A stretch of 64,000 nucleotides of DNA from an uncultured Oscillospiraceae bacterium (GTDB lineage: Bacteria; Bacillota; Clostridia; Oscillospirales; Ruminococcaceae), in contig CAJTTH010000006.1 in assembly GCA_910579125.1 (NCBI GenBank), positions 22,909-86,908 on the forward strand, in the 5' to 3' direction. The notes beneath the pieces are model-generated. The model saw only the letters and a program-made list of their open reading frames with translations. It did not search any database and was not told where the DNA came from. Below, one piece after another: positions 50,720 through 59,979 of the stretch. Within the stretch, counting starts at the first letter, position 1. Each line of letters opens with the position of its first letter. Position numbers and translations under genes: made by a program.

Positions 50720-51253
50720 TCACCTGTTGTCTATCCAATACCGTCTTATCGTTTCGTTTTTATCGTCGGGGTCTGTAACGGTATTTTCAAGAACTCCGCC
50801 GCAGCTTTCTATCACTTTAGCGGAGCCGATGTTTGAGGAGTGGCAGCCCATCAGCACCTTATGAATTTTCATGAGTTTAGCTTCCTCTAATGTCATTTTG
50901 AGTATATTCGTTCCATGCCCCTTCAGCCTTTCGGAAGGTCTTACCCCGTAGCCTATATGTCCCCATGTACTGAAGCCGTCTGCGGTCAGGTAATGCCGTA
51001 AGGACGCAGCTCCTATCAGTCTGCCGTTTTCGTCAGTTACAAAATAGGAGGTCGTCGAGGCATATTTTTTGTCAAGATTACCGCGCTCGCAGTTGTCGAG
51101 CATTTGAATAAATTCCGCAAAATCCCCTATATTCTCAAACGGTTTATCCAGAAACCACGGAGCGATCTGCGTACCGCTTGTCTGCCATTCCGTCATCATC
51201 TCATTATACTGTCCGAAAAAATACAGGTCGGGTTTTGTCAAATATATGCTCAT
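50720..51253 (-). CDS. GNAT-family N-acetyltransferase, GNAT_acetyltr_3-like
   Basis: A 177-residue acetyltransferase with the CoA loop VRPSERLKGHGTNILKMTLEEAKLM and the typical HSSNIGSAKVIESCGGVLENTV. It overlaps the maf stop by 4 bases (ATGA), so it is translationally coupled. Substrate unknown. Confidence 0.88.
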   Translation of the reverse strand: MSIYLTKPDLYFFGQYNEMMTEWQTSGTQIAPWFLDKPFENIGDFAEFIQMLDNCERGNLDKKYASTTSYFVTDENGRLIGAASLRHYLTADGFSTWGHIGYGVRPSERLKGHGTNILKMTLEEAKLMKIHKVLMGCHSSNIGSAKVIESCGGVLENTVTDPDDKNETIRRYWIDNR

Positions 51254-51801
51254 ATCCGCCCCCTAAGTACCCGCGCAAGTCTGCCGACGGGCAAGCCCAT
51301 TACGTTGTAGAAATCGCCGACTATGCCCTTGACGTTCGCTGCGCCCTTTTCCTGTATACCGTAAGCGCCCGCTTTATCCATTGGGTCGCCCGTGGCTATG
51401 TAATCGGCTATTTCACGTTCGGTGAGGGGATAAAACTCCACACGGGTTCCCTCACAGAACAATTCCGTTTCGCCATTCTCAAAAATTACGCATACACCCG
51501 TGTAGACGTTGTGAACGTTCCCCGAAAGCATTCTCAGCATATTGGCGGCGTGCTCCTTGTTGTGCGGTTTTCCGAGAATTACGCCGTCTAACGACACAAC
51601 GGTATCGGCGGCTATAATAATCTCGCCCATGTGTTCCGCGAAGATCTCCTGCGCCTTTTGCAGGGCGAGCAGCTTTACAGCCTGTTCGGGAGCCGCGTTT
51701 TCCGGAATTATTTCCTCTCCCTTTGCGGGGATTATCTTAAAATCCTTTGTTATAAAGCCCAGCAGTTCTTTTCTGCGAGGACTTTGGCTTGCAAGTATCA
51801 T
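51250..51801 (-). CDS. maf: Maf family nucleotide pyrophosphatase
   Basis: A 183-residue house-cleaning enzyme that hydrolyses dTTP, UTP or modified nucleotides. The motifs SQSPRRKELL (residues 4-13), AADTVVSLDG (about 69) and DKAGAYGIQEKGA are intact. It overlaps ppa by 4 bases and the GNAT gene by 4 bases. Confidence 0.95.
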   Translation of the reverse strand: MILASQSPRRKELLGFITKDFKIIPAKGEEIIPENAAPEQAVKLLALQKAQEIFAEHMGEIIIAADTVVSLDGVILGKPHNKEHAANMLRMLSGNVHNVYTGVCVIFENGETELFCEGTRVEFYPLTEREIADYIATGDPMDKAGAYGIQEKGAANVKGIVGDFYNVMGLPVGRLARVLRGRI

Positions 51802-52373
51802 TTCTTCTCCTTGCTTGTTTTGTGCTCGGGTATGAACGGGTGATCGGGCGCGTAAATTTCGTTGTAATTGTCAATACACTGCTTAATGACCTCTATCGCC
51901 TTTTTCTGCCCCTGAACCTCGTCGACCGCGGTCGCCTTGTCCTCAAGCTGCTTGTATACCGAAAAGAAGTGGCGCATTTCCTGAAAAATGTGCGAGGGCA
52001 GAGCTTCAATTCCGCGGTAGGCGTTGAATGTCGGGTCTTCAAACGGAATTGCGATTATTTTTTCGTCGTTGCGTCCGTTGTCGAGCATGGTGATAACGCC
52101 TATCGGGTAGCACTGCACGAGCACCAGCGGGTCGATAGGCTCGTTGCAGAGGATAAGCACGTCGAGAGGATCGCCGTCGTCCGCGAGAGTGCGCGGGATA
52201 AAACCGTAGTTCGCGGGGTAGTGCGTCGAGGTGTAGAGAATGCGGTCGAGGATTATCAAGCCCGTCTGCTTGTCGAGCTCGTATTTCTTCTTGCTGCCCT
52301 TTTCAATCTCGACAACTGCGAGGAAGTCATTGGGGGTTATTCTTGCAGGGTTTACGTCATGCCAAACATTCAT
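51798..52373 (-). CDS. ppa: Soluble inorganic pyrophosphatase, family I
   Basis: A 191-residue enzyme that hydrolyses PPi. The signature DDGDPLDVLIL and the lysine-rich KKKYELDKQTG loop are present. I use the ATG at 52373 behind AAAGGAAA; the upstream extension lacks family similarity. First gene of the operon. Interesting next to a genome with a PPi-dependent phosphofructokinase, since both consume PPi. Confidence 0.95.
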   Translation of the reverse strand: MNVWHDVNPARITPNDFLAVVEIEKGSKKKYELDKQTGLIILDRILYTSTHYPANYGFIPRTLADDGDPLDVLILCNEPIDPLVLVQCYPIGVITMLDNGRNDEKIIAIPFEDPTFNAYRGIEALPSHIFQEMRHFFSVYKQLEDKATAVDEVQGQKKAIEVIKQCIDNYNEIYAPDHPFIPEHKTSKEKK

Positions 52374-52497
52374 GGTTTTATTTCCTTTCACATTGTTAAA
52401 TTTATTATTTGTTAATATTATACAACATTCAAAGGATAAAATCAAGAGGAAAAACAAAAAAGCACGCCGCTCCGCATTGGCGGCGTTTGTAAACATA

Positions 52498-52526
52498 TTG
52501 ACATTTTGTGAGAATTTTGTTATAAT
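52498..52526 (+). promoter_or_regulatory. Promoter of the TIR-domain gene and dut
   Basis: TTGACA (52498-52503) and TATAAT (52521-52526), both perfect, 17-base spacer. Confidence 0.9.
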
Positions 52527-52555
52527 TAAAGACAGAGTTTAACGGGGAGGTAATT

Positions 52556-54607
52556 ATGGCGATCTTTAAATGCAAAGCGTGCAACGGAAACCTCGATGTC
52601 GAAGAGGGAATGTCGATCTGCGAGTGCGGATACTGCGGCACAAGGCAGACCGTTCCGCTTTCAGACAATAACGAGAAAAAGGTGAACCTGTTCAACCGCG
52701 CGAACAGGCTGAGAAGCGGCTGCGATTTTGACAAGGCGGCGGGCGTCTACGAGAGCATTGTCGCGGAGTTTCCCGAGGAAGCGGAGGCGTACTGGGGCTT
52801 GTGCCTTTGCAGATACGGAATAGAATACGTCGATGACCCCGCGTCCAACAAGAAAATCCCCACCTGTCACAGAGCCGAGTATACGGGAATATTTGAGGAC
52901 GGCAACTTCGAGCTGGCGTGCGAGTACGCAGACGGCGAGGCAATGCAGCTCTACCGCGGCGAGGCAAAGGAGATAGACAGGCTTCAGAAAGAGATACTCG
53001 AGATAGCGAATAACGAAGAGCCTTACGACGTTTTCATCTGCTATAAGGAGACTGCCGAGGACGGACAGCGCACAAAGGACAGCGTTCTCGCGCAGGATAT
53101 TTATGACGCGCTTACGGACAAGGGGTACAAGGTGTTCTTCTCGCGCATTACGCTTGAGGATAAGCTGGGACAGGATTACGAGCCGTACATATTCAGCGCG
53201 CTCAATTCCGCGAAGGTAATGCTGGCGGTCGGCACGAAGTTCGAGTACTTCAGCGCCGTCTGGGTCAAGAACGAATGGTCGCGTTTTCTGGCTATGATGA
53301 AGTCGGACAAGAACAAAACGCTTATCCCGTGCTACTGCGACATCGACGCGTATGATATGCCGCCCGAGTTCAAGCACCTGCAGGGACAGGATATGAGCAA
53401 GGTCGGGTTTATTCAGGATCTGATACGCGGCATAGGGAAGATAGTTCCCAAAGGCGCGGCTGCCGCTCCCGTGACGGCAATGCCCGGCGGCAATCCGACT
53501 GCAGGTTCGCTGCTGGAGAGAGCGTTTATGTTCCTCAGCAGCAACGACTGGAAGAGCGCCAACATCTACTGCGAAAAGGTTCTCGATATGGAGCCGAAAA
53601 ACGGACAGGCGTATCTCGGCAAGCTGATGGCGGAATTTAACTGCCGCCGCGAGGAGGAGCTCGGAAATCTCAGCGTCGATCTCTCAGGCTCTCCCAACTA
53701 CAAAAACGCCGTTCAGTTCGGCGTTGATCTGAAAAAATACGCGACCTCCGCGCTTTACAATAAGGCTTGTCTGCTTTTGACCGAAGCGGACAGCGTAGAG
53801 AGCTTAAAGCTCGCGGCGGATTATTTCAAACAGACGATAAAATTCAAGGACAGCACAGAAAGGCTTGCCGAGTGCGAGGACAGGCTCAACGAGGTGAACG
53901 GGCTTATCGGCGAGCTGCGCGACGTTTACCGCAGCTATGACGCGAGCACCGAGCACCCCAATGCCGAGGAGCTTGACAAGGTGATCTCCGCCGCGGATAA
54001 AATAAAGTCGACATACCCGAAATTCCACGGAGATGACGTTCCCGAGCCGCACGATCCGCTGCTGCTTAACGTGTGGATAATTCCGCTGGGAATAGGACTT
54101 ATCGTCGCGGGGATATGCTCGCTGCTGTACATAAAAGACTCCTCGCAAGAAAGCTCGCTCAGCTATACAATGCTCGGAGCACTGTTTGTTTCGATGCTCG
54201 CGGGCAGCATAGCGAACTGCGCGGCAAGGAAGTTCTTTACGCTCGGCTATCTGGGGTTTATGGCGTTTTTAAGCGCCGCCTACGCGATAATCATGGGCGT
54301 GGTGTACGACCTTTATATCAAATATTCTCACGACACGGACGCGGCAATGAAAATAACGCTTATTATGCTTGGGATCGGCGTTCTGATGATAGCCGTCGCG
54401 ACGCTTACCATAGTGCTGTTTTGTCAGAAAACGTCGAGGATACGTCGCTACTTCAAGGCGAACAACAAGCTCGCCGCACTAACCGAGGAAATGGATAACG
54501 GACGCGAAAAAGCGCTCGTGGAGCTTCTGGCGAAGCACCCCGAGTTTTCGGGTGAGCTGTGCGAAAGCTGTCTGGGTATCGCGCAGAATTCCTATAAGTC
54601 CCGATAA
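52556..54607 (+). CDS. TIR-domain protein with zinc ribbon, TPR-like helices and membrane segments
   Basis: A 683-residue protein. A zinc ribbon (CKACNG...CECGYCG, about 6-29) is followed by a helical repeat region, then a TIR domain (about 155-300: YDVFICYKETAEDG, DALTDKGYKVFFSRITLED, WVKNEWSRFLAM with the probable catalytic Glu). Further TPR-like helices lie at about 320-450, and two pairs of membrane helices at about 500-615. TIR domains of bacteria can cleave NAD+ or act as scaffolds. Similar proteins are common in Clostridia with no proven role. Co-directional with dut 23 bases later. Confidence 0.85.
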   Translation: MAIFKCKACNGNLDVEEGMSICECGYCGTRQTVPLSDNNEKKVNLFNRANRLRSGCDFDKAAGVYESIVAEFPEEAEAYWGLCLCRYGIEYVDDPASNKKIPTCHRAEYTGIFEDGNFELACEYADGEAMQLYRGEAKEIDRLQKEILEIANNEEPYDVFICYKETAEDGQRTKDSVLAQDIYDALTDKGYKVFFSRITLEDKLGQDYEPYIFSALNSAKVMLAVGTKFEYFSAVWVKNEWSRFLAMMKSDKNKTLIPCYCDIDAYDMPPEFKHLQGQDMSKVGFIQDLIRGIGKIVPKGAAAAPVTAMPGGNPTAGSLLERAFMFLSSNDWKSANIYCEKVLDMEPKNGQAYLGKLMAEFNCRREEELGNLSVDLSGSPNYKNAVQFGVDLKKYATSALYNKACLLLTEADSVESLKLAADYFKQTIKFKDSTERLAECEDRLNEVNGLIGELRDVYRSYDASTEHPNAEELDKVISAADKIKSTYPKFHGDDVPEPHDPLLLNVWIIPLGIGLIVAGICSLLYIKDSSQESSLSYTMLGALFVSMLAGSIANCAARKFFTLGYLGFMAFLSAAYAIIMGVVYDLYIKYSHDTDAAMKITLIMLGIGVLMIAVATLTIVLFCQKTSRIRRYFKANNKLAALTEEMDNGREKALVELLAKHPEFSGELCESCLGIAQNSYKSR

Positions 54608-54630
54608 ATCCCGAAAATAAAGGAGAATAA

Positions 54631-55119
54631 ATGAAACGTATCGCAAAATTTGAAAAGGTGTCGCTCGGACAGTTCCGCGAGGGTTATCCCGAAGAGAACG
54701 CCGAGGAGGTCTACAACGCGTTAAAGCTGCCGCAAAGAGCCACAAGCGGCTCGGCGGGTTATGATTTTTTCGCGCCGTTCGATATCGAATTAAAGCCCGG
54801 CGAGACAATTAAAGTTCCTACGGGAATACGCGTTAAAATTGCGGAGGGGTGGCTGCTGTCGCTCTACCCGAGAAGCGGACTGGGCTTTAAATTTCGTCTG
54901 CGGCTGGACAATACCGTCGGCATAATCGACAGTGATTATTATTTCTCCGACAACGAGGGGCATATTTTCGCGAAGATAACCAACGAATCCAACGACGGCA
55001 AGACCGTAAAAATAGCCGCGGGAACGGGCTTTATGCAGGGAATATTCACCGAGTACGGGATAACCGAGGACGACGGCGCGGACGGAATACGAAACGGCGG
55101 CTTCGGCAGCACGACTTAA
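54631..55119 (+). CDS. dut: dUTP diphosphatase
   Basis: A 162-residue trimeric dUTPase that hydrolyses dUTP to dUMP and PPi. The conserved motifs are visible: SGSAGYDFFAP (1), LYPRSGLGFK (2), LDNTVGIIDSDYY (3) and the Gly-rich C-terminal RNGGFGST (5). Ribosome site AAAGGAG. Probably co-transcribed with the TIR gene. Confidence 0.94.
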   Translation: MKRIAKFEKVSLGQFREGYPEENAEEVYNALKLPQRATSGSAGYDFFAPFDIELKPGETIKVPTGIRVKIAEGWLLSLYPRSGLGFKFRLRLDNTVGIIDSDYYFSDNEGHIFAKITNESNDGKTVKIAAGTGFMQGIFTEYGITEDDGADGIRNGGFGSTT

Positions 55120-55127
55120 TAAAACAA

Positions 55128-55152
55128 AACGCCGCTTGTTGTAAGCGGCGTT
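55128..55152. terminator. Bidirectional terminator between dut and the HD-GYP gene
   Basis: A 10-bp stem, AACGCCGCTT/AAGCGGCGTT, with a 5-base loop, between convergent genes. Confidence 0.85.
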
Positions 55153-55157
55153 AAAAT

Positions 55158-58100
55158 TTACGTGTTCTGCGTTTCCGTTTCTTCGTTCTCGTCGGGGAGA
55201 ACTATGTCGGCAAGCGCGATATCATCGTCGATATGCCCCTCGGCGACTATCTCCAGGAACACGTCAACGATATGCGCGTTGAGCTGTGTTCCCGCTATGC
55301 GCCGCATTTCGCTGATTATGTCCTCCATTTTCATCTGCTTGCGGTAGGGACGTGTTGAGTTCATCGCGTCGAACGTGTCCGCGACGGCGATTATCTGCGC
55401 GTCCATGGGTATTTCGTCTCCCTTTTTCCCGAACGGATAGCCTGTGCCGTCAATATGCTCGTGGTGATAGCCCGCGCCGACAGCCAGCTCGGGGCGTATC
55501 TCGATCTCCTTGAGAATATCGTAACCGTGCCCCGGGTGCTTGCTGATTATGCGGAACTCCTCGTCTGTGAGTCTGCTCGGTTTGCCGAGAATACTGTCCG
55601 GTACGGCGATCTTTCCTATATCGTGCAGCAGCCCGATATTGTAAATGTCTGTGATTTGCTGCCCCGTGTAGCCCATTCTCTCGGCGATAAGCGCGGTATA
55701 CTTCGCCACGCGGAACGAATGACCGTTGGTGTACTTATCCTTAAAATCGATGCATTTCGCGAACGCTCTGATTATCTGGTTTACGAAAATGCGGTCCTCC
55801 TCCTGTTTTTTAATAAGGCGGCGGTTTTTTACGCGCGCGAACGTCAGCAGCGCCGTAAGCGCGGCGGCAACGGCTAGCAGCAGCATAAGACCCCAAAACC
55901 AGATCTCCTCGAAAAAAGCCCTTTCTTTAACAAACGTGATCGAAATGGACTTGGTCTCATTTCCCGTCATCGTGTTGATGACCGCAAGGCGGAACGTGTA
56001 TTCGCCGTTCTCGAGGTTGGTGTAGCTCACGGGCTGAAGCTCCTGCCGCGAGAGCGTTACGTTCTTGTCGTCAAAGCCCTCCATAATATACGACAGGCGC
56101 GGATTCGACAGACCGAATGTAAGAGCGTAGCCGTAGATAGTAAGGCGCTTGCAGTCCGCCGGTATACGAACAGTATCGCCGTCCTTTATCGTTACGGTTC
56201 GGTCGTCGATATCCACGAACGGCACGGCAAGCTTGATATCCGTTTCGTCCTCCTGTACGCGGTTTATGTTGACAGCGGAAACTCCCGTCATACCCGCGAT
56301 GTACAGCGTTCCGTCCTCGGAAAGGCAGCTGCGCGAATTGGCGGTTGCCACGCTCGGCAAGCCGCATTTTATGTCGTAGAACGCGTACTCGATATCCGCG
56401 CCCGACAGAAGATTTTCAATGCCGACCGCGTAAATGCCGCTGCTGCTGAGTATCCACACTCTGCCCGAATTATCGAAGAAAAGGTCAAAGTTATTGGAAT
56501 AGGGAAAATTGCCCAGCGTGCGGACGGCGTCGTTCTCCATATAGGCGAGCGAGTTGCCCGTAATGACCCAGTAGCCGTCACTCTCGGGGTCTTTTTTTAT
56601 GCGCATTATTATCTCGGAGCGCAGACCGTCCTCCAACCCCAGACGCTTTAAGACCTTGCCGTCGCGGTTGATGATGAAGATACCGCCGCCGTCGCTGCCG
56701 AGGTACAGCTCGCCGCTGCCGCCCTCGCAGACCGTGAGTATCTCCGTGTTGCCGATACCGCTGTTTTCGCCGAACATTCCCGTAATTTTCCCGTTCTTGA
56801 TGAACGCCACTCCCGCGCTTGTAGCCGCCGCGACCGTGCCGTCGGAGAGCTCAGTCATAGCGCGGACGCGATCGGATTTCAAACCCGTTTTTGTGTTGTA
56901 GTATGTGACCGTCTCGCCGCCCTCATAGCATATAAGTCCCTTGTCGCTGTAGGTGCAGAGCCACAAGCGGTTTTGGCTGTCCGTCTTTATGCAGCGTATG
57001 CGGACGCCGTCAAGCAGCTCGGTGAGGTAATCGGACTTTTTTTTGTTGTTTCCGTCGACTACCTGCAGCCCCGTATCCGTGCCTATGTACAGATCGCCGT
57101 TGTACAGACAGGTCGTGTTGACGACGCGGCTTTCCAGACACGCCAGGTGGCTTATGTCGGAAAAGTTGTTGCGGACGAGTTTCATTACTCCCTGACGCGA
57201 GGACACGAACCACATATTCCCCTCGTAATCCGTCATCATATCCTCGACGGAGTTGTTCATCGGAATATCCCCGAGCGGTGTGTAATTTCCGTTCGGCTCG
57301 AGCAGCCCTATCCCGTTGTCCGAGCAGACGCGGAATGTGCCGTCCTCGGTCGGACATATTGCGTTGACGTTCGCGTTCGGTGACACGGAATACGCGGAAT
57401 AATTTGCCATATCCTCAAACATATTCCCGCAGACCACCGTGGATTCGTCCGTGCCCACCCAGACCGAGCCGTCGTTCTCGGGAGACGGAGTAATGCAAGT
57501 CGCCATTCCGATGCCGATATCCTCGCCTGAAAACGAGTGGGTTATTTTCAAATCGTCGATGCAGAAGCATACGCCGTCAAGCGTGCAGCCGTAGATCAGA
57601 CCGTCGGCGCCCCTTGTCATATTCTTTAAGTACTTCGTTTCAATGACCGAATCGGAAAGCATATGCAGAGTATTATCCCCGTCGACGTATCCAAGCCCCT
57701 CCGTCGTTCCGAAAACGATATTGCCGGAATTATCCTCGGTGATTGAGCGGATTGAGAGCGAGGTCAGGCCATCGTCCTTGTCGAAAAACGTGAAGCCGCC
57801 GTTTTCATAGAGCACCAGTCCGCTGTCGTTTGTGCCAACCCACAATCTGTCCCTGCTGTCAACGCAGAGACTTACGACACTGGTAATTCCCGTCGACGAA
57901 TCATAACGCGTGAAGTTCACGCCATCATAGCGGATAAGGCCGCTGTAGCTGCCTATGTAAATAAAGCCGTTGCCCGTCTGAACGACCGCGTTCGCTTCCG
58001 AGGTCGGCAGACCGTTCGAGTTGTTGTACAGCACCGCCGAATACTCCGGCAGCGGATCGTCGGATCCGTCATACGCTGCGGCAAAGCCCCGTGCGGGGGC

Positions 58101-58172
58101 AATCAATGTCGATATAACCGCAATCGTTAGAATTATCGGTATCAGCCCGATGATCGGTTTAATACGGCACAT
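55158..58172 (-). CDS. Beta-propeller sensor with HD-GYP phosphodiesterase domain
   Basis: A 1004-residue transmembrane protein. A signal/anchor helix (about 8-31) is followed by two-component-regulator propeller repeats (YIGSYSGLIRYDG, LWVGTNDSGLVLYENGG, IVFGTTEGLGYVDG and others, about 50-640). A Y_Y_Y domain (about 650-750) and a membrane helix (about 765-790) lead to a cytoplasmic HD-GYP domain (HDIGKIAVPD, HPGHGYDIL, HHEHIDGTGYPFG) that should hydrolyse cyclic di-GMP. This outside-in layout is that of hybrid carbohydrate sensors, with HD-GYP in place of the kinase. Ligand unknown. Confidence 0.9.
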   Translation of the reverse strand: MCRIKPIIGLIPIILTIAVISTLIAPARGFAAAYDGSDDPLPEYSAVLYNNSNGLPTSEANAVVQTGNGFIYIGSYSGLIRYDGVNFTRYDSSTGITSVVSLCVDSRDRLWVGTNDSGLVLYENGGFTFFDKDDGLTSLSIRSITEDNSGNIVFGTTEGLGYVDGDNTLHMLSDSVIETKYLKNMTRGADGLIYGCTLDGVCFCIDDLKITHSFSGEDIGIGMATCITPSPENDGSVWVGTDESTVVCGNMFEDMANYSAYSVSPNANVNAICPTEDGTFRVCSDNGIGLLEPNGNYTPLGDIPMNNSVEDMMTDYEGNMWFVSSRQGVMKLVRNNFSDISHLACLESRVVNTTCLYNGDLYIGTDTGLQVVDGNNKKKSDYLTELLDGVRIRCIKTDSQNRLWLCTYSDKGLICYEGGETVTYYNTKTGLKSDRVRAMTELSDGTVAAATSAGVAFIKNGKITGMFGENSGIGNTEILTVCEGGSGELYLGSDGGGIFIINRDGKVLKRLGLEDGLRSEIIMRIKKDPESDGYWVITGNSLAYMENDAVRTLGNFPYSNNFDLFFDNSGRVWILSSSGIYAVGIENLLSGADIEYAFYDIKCGLPSVATANSRSCLSEDGTLYIAGMTGVSAVNINRVQEDETDIKLAVPFVDIDDRTVTIKDGDTVRIPADCKRLTIYGYALTFGLSNPRLSYIMEGFDDKNVTLSRQELQPVSYTNLENGEYTFRLAVINTMTGNETKSISITFVKERAFFEEIWFWGLMLLLAVAAALTALLTFARVKNRRLIKKQEEDRIFVNQIIRAFAKCIDFKDKYTNGHSFRVAKYTALIAERMGYTGQQITDIYNIGLLHDIGKIAVPDSILGKPSRLTDEEFRIISKHPGHGYDILKEIEIRPELAVGAGYHHEHIDGTGYPFGKKGDEIPMDAQIIAVADTFDAMNSTRPYRKQMKMEDIISEMRRIAGTQLNAHIVDVFLEIVAEGHIDDDIALADIVLPDENEETETQNT

Positions 58173-58393
58173 AATCGCTCTTCCTTTCCGTTACGCAATT
58201 ATACGATACAATTTAATTATATCATAAAAATGTGTCTCGGTCAATACCCAATGACCTCAGCCGCGTATTTTTTTATACCGTTTCCCCATTCGTAATCAGG
58301 GGCAGTTGCCGCTCATTTAAGCCGAATAACAATTTTCCCGACGAACGGGCGTCGGGGAAAAAACGTTATGCTTTTTCTGCATATCTTTATAAT

Positions 58394-58637
58394 GGCAACA
58401 CCGCACAATTACCGCGCTACACGCTTTGTCGCTCGGATTGCTTTGTTGGCGGCGTCCTTGCCGCCTCTTGGCAATCTTGCGACAACGTCATGTTGTCGGC
58501 GTTTGCTTGCACGCATTATGCGCTTTGCGCAAAACGCTATTTCCGTCATAGGGTTGACCTTTGGTCAATTCGTGCACAAATCGTCACAGCAAGGCATACA
58601 GCCTTGCGTCGTCCTCATTGTACAAGGCGAATGACGA
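58394..58637. repeat. Dispersed repeat, family 2, copy 2 (longer)
   Basis: It begins GGCAACACCGCACAATT like copy 1 at 44214 and ends with the inverted form of copy 1's hairpin (GCAAGGCATACAGCCTTGC, 58589-58607) plus TCATTGTACAAGGCGAATGACGA. Between them lie several smaller inverted repeats. No gene: the frames here lack ribosome sites. Confidence 0.65.
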
Positions 58638-58678
58638 GCTGATAAAAACGCAGCTGAAAGTACTGATTCTGTTTGCGT

Positions 58679-58813
58679 TTATGAATCCGCTTCGGCTCTC
58701 GCTTTTATCTCCGAAAGTAGTTCGTCCCCAATTTCGGCAAGAACAACGCTCAAATCATCATAATAATTATAGAATGTGCGGCGGTTTACTCCTGCCCTTT
58801 TTGTTCGTTGAGT
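58679..58813 (-). pseudogene. Remnant of a TetR-type regulator
   Basis: A minus-strand frame of 44 codons reads KRAGVNRRTFYNYYDDLSVV and then LAEIGDELLSEIKARAEADS. This matches the recognition helix and following helix of TetR-family proteins (AGVxRxTFYxxYxDL). The upstream part of the helix-turn-helix is cut by a stop and frame change, and the ligand domain is absent. It lies between a repeat and a CPBP protease gene. Confidence 0.6.
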
Positions 58814-59093
58814 TCATTGCTAAAATATAAAAAATTAATATCAGCAATGCTTCTTTAAAACGTGCTACAAAGCCATTTAAACAAAATTTAAATGCTCTGA
58901 AACGATTTTTTAAAAACGCACTCAAAAACTCGTATTTTCCCCAAATGACAAAAAACGCCCGAAAAGTTTTAACAAACCTTTCGGGCATATCTTTTATATA
59001 ATTTCGCGCTCATACAAGAAAATTCGGTGTGGTTAAGCCAAGAATTTAGGATTTTCGTATATTTTGCGGTTTATTTTTTGGGTTTGCTTTTAA
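58814..59093. other. AT-rich intergenic stretch
   Basis: No gene. It holds the terminator of the CPBP gene at 58957-58986 and otherwise AT-rich sequence that continues from the TetR remnant. Confidence 0.5.
58957..58986 (-). terminator. Terminator of the CPBP protease gene
   Basis: Arms GCCCGAAAAG and CCTTTCGGGC (9 of 10 paired) with GTTTTTTG following on the minus strand. Confidence 0.75.
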
Positions 59094-59855
59094 TCAAGAT
59101 TTTCTATATCTGCCCATTTTGTGCCACCAAACAAAAACGGCTGCGGCTGCAAGAACCAACAACGCGGTATTATACGGAACGGGCGCTATAAAGCAAATGT
59201 TGAAAAGCGTATGCAGCAGGGCAGTAGTTATTACGTTTTTATATGTAAGGAAGAATTTGCCGATAACAAACGAGAGCAGAAACGTCCATACAAAATACAG
59301 CGCTGTTTCTCCGAGACCGAGAGAGTTTCGTATTGTCCACATGGGGATATGCCAGACTGCCCACGCTATGCCCGTGTATATAAGCGCAAATGTAGTGCTG
59401 CCGCTCTCCGAAAGCCCGTTAAGCAGAAAACCTCTCCATGCGCTTTCCTCCGCGAGCGCTGTTACAAATAAGTAAGCACTTCCCACAATAACCGAAAAGA
59501 ACGTGGGGTAGCTGTACGTAAACAGATTAGGCTCGTTTACGGTCAACGAATACACGAACGAAAACGCCAGTCCTATCGCGCCTGCTGCGGCGCAGAAAAA
59601 TATTGATCTTGCTTTTATTTTCTCGGAGAACAAGCCTAAGAGCCACTTTTTAAATCCCCGGCAGTATGCCGCGAATATCGCCGATACCGCAAGCGGAACG
59701 ATCACAAACAAATATTTAAAGGCAGTCAGCGCTTTCGGAACGTCTGTCCCGTTTTTCTCCAACAGTATGGGCAGATAGCAGATAAACGAAATTAACCATA
59801 CTATGATTGTCCACAACACTGTCCACAAATACATTTTTTTCTTTTCCATAGACAC
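59094..59855 (-). CDS. CPBP-family intramembrane metalloprotease
   Basis: A 253-residue membrane protein with about eight helices. The catalytic motifs of the CPBP (Abi/CAAX-like) family are intact: EESAWRG (about 137-143), IAWAVWHIPMW (about 166) and LLHTLFNICF (about 213). Bacterial members act in bacteriocin immunity, processing or surface regulation, but the substrate here is unknown. Monocistronic. Confidence 0.9.
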   Translation of the reverse strand: MSMEKKKMYLWTVLWTIIVWLISFICYLPILLEKNGTDVPKALTAFKYLFVIVPLAVSAIFAAYCRGFKKWLLGLFSEKIKARSIFFCAAAGAIGLAFSFVYSLTVNEPNLFTYSYPTFFSVIVGSAYLFVTALAEESAWRGFLLNGLSESGSTTFALIYTGIAWAVWHIPMWTIRNSLGLGETALYFVWTFLLSFVIGKFFLTYKNVITTALLHTLFNICFIAPVPYNTALLVLAAAAVFVWWHKMGRYRKS

Positions 59856-59979
59856 TTATATTATAATATCAAACGCAGTTCCCAGGCAGCTTGTCCGAGA
59901 GCATTTTTAGTGGACAACGAAAGTCCCGGGTAAATTCAGGATTTGCCCGGGGAAGTTTCGTTATGAGAAATTCGGCAAA

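Noticed and set aside
58232..58642. Open frames of 88-136 codons in the 58-kb gap
   Set aside because: They translate repeat sequence, lack ribosome sites and have no family pattern.
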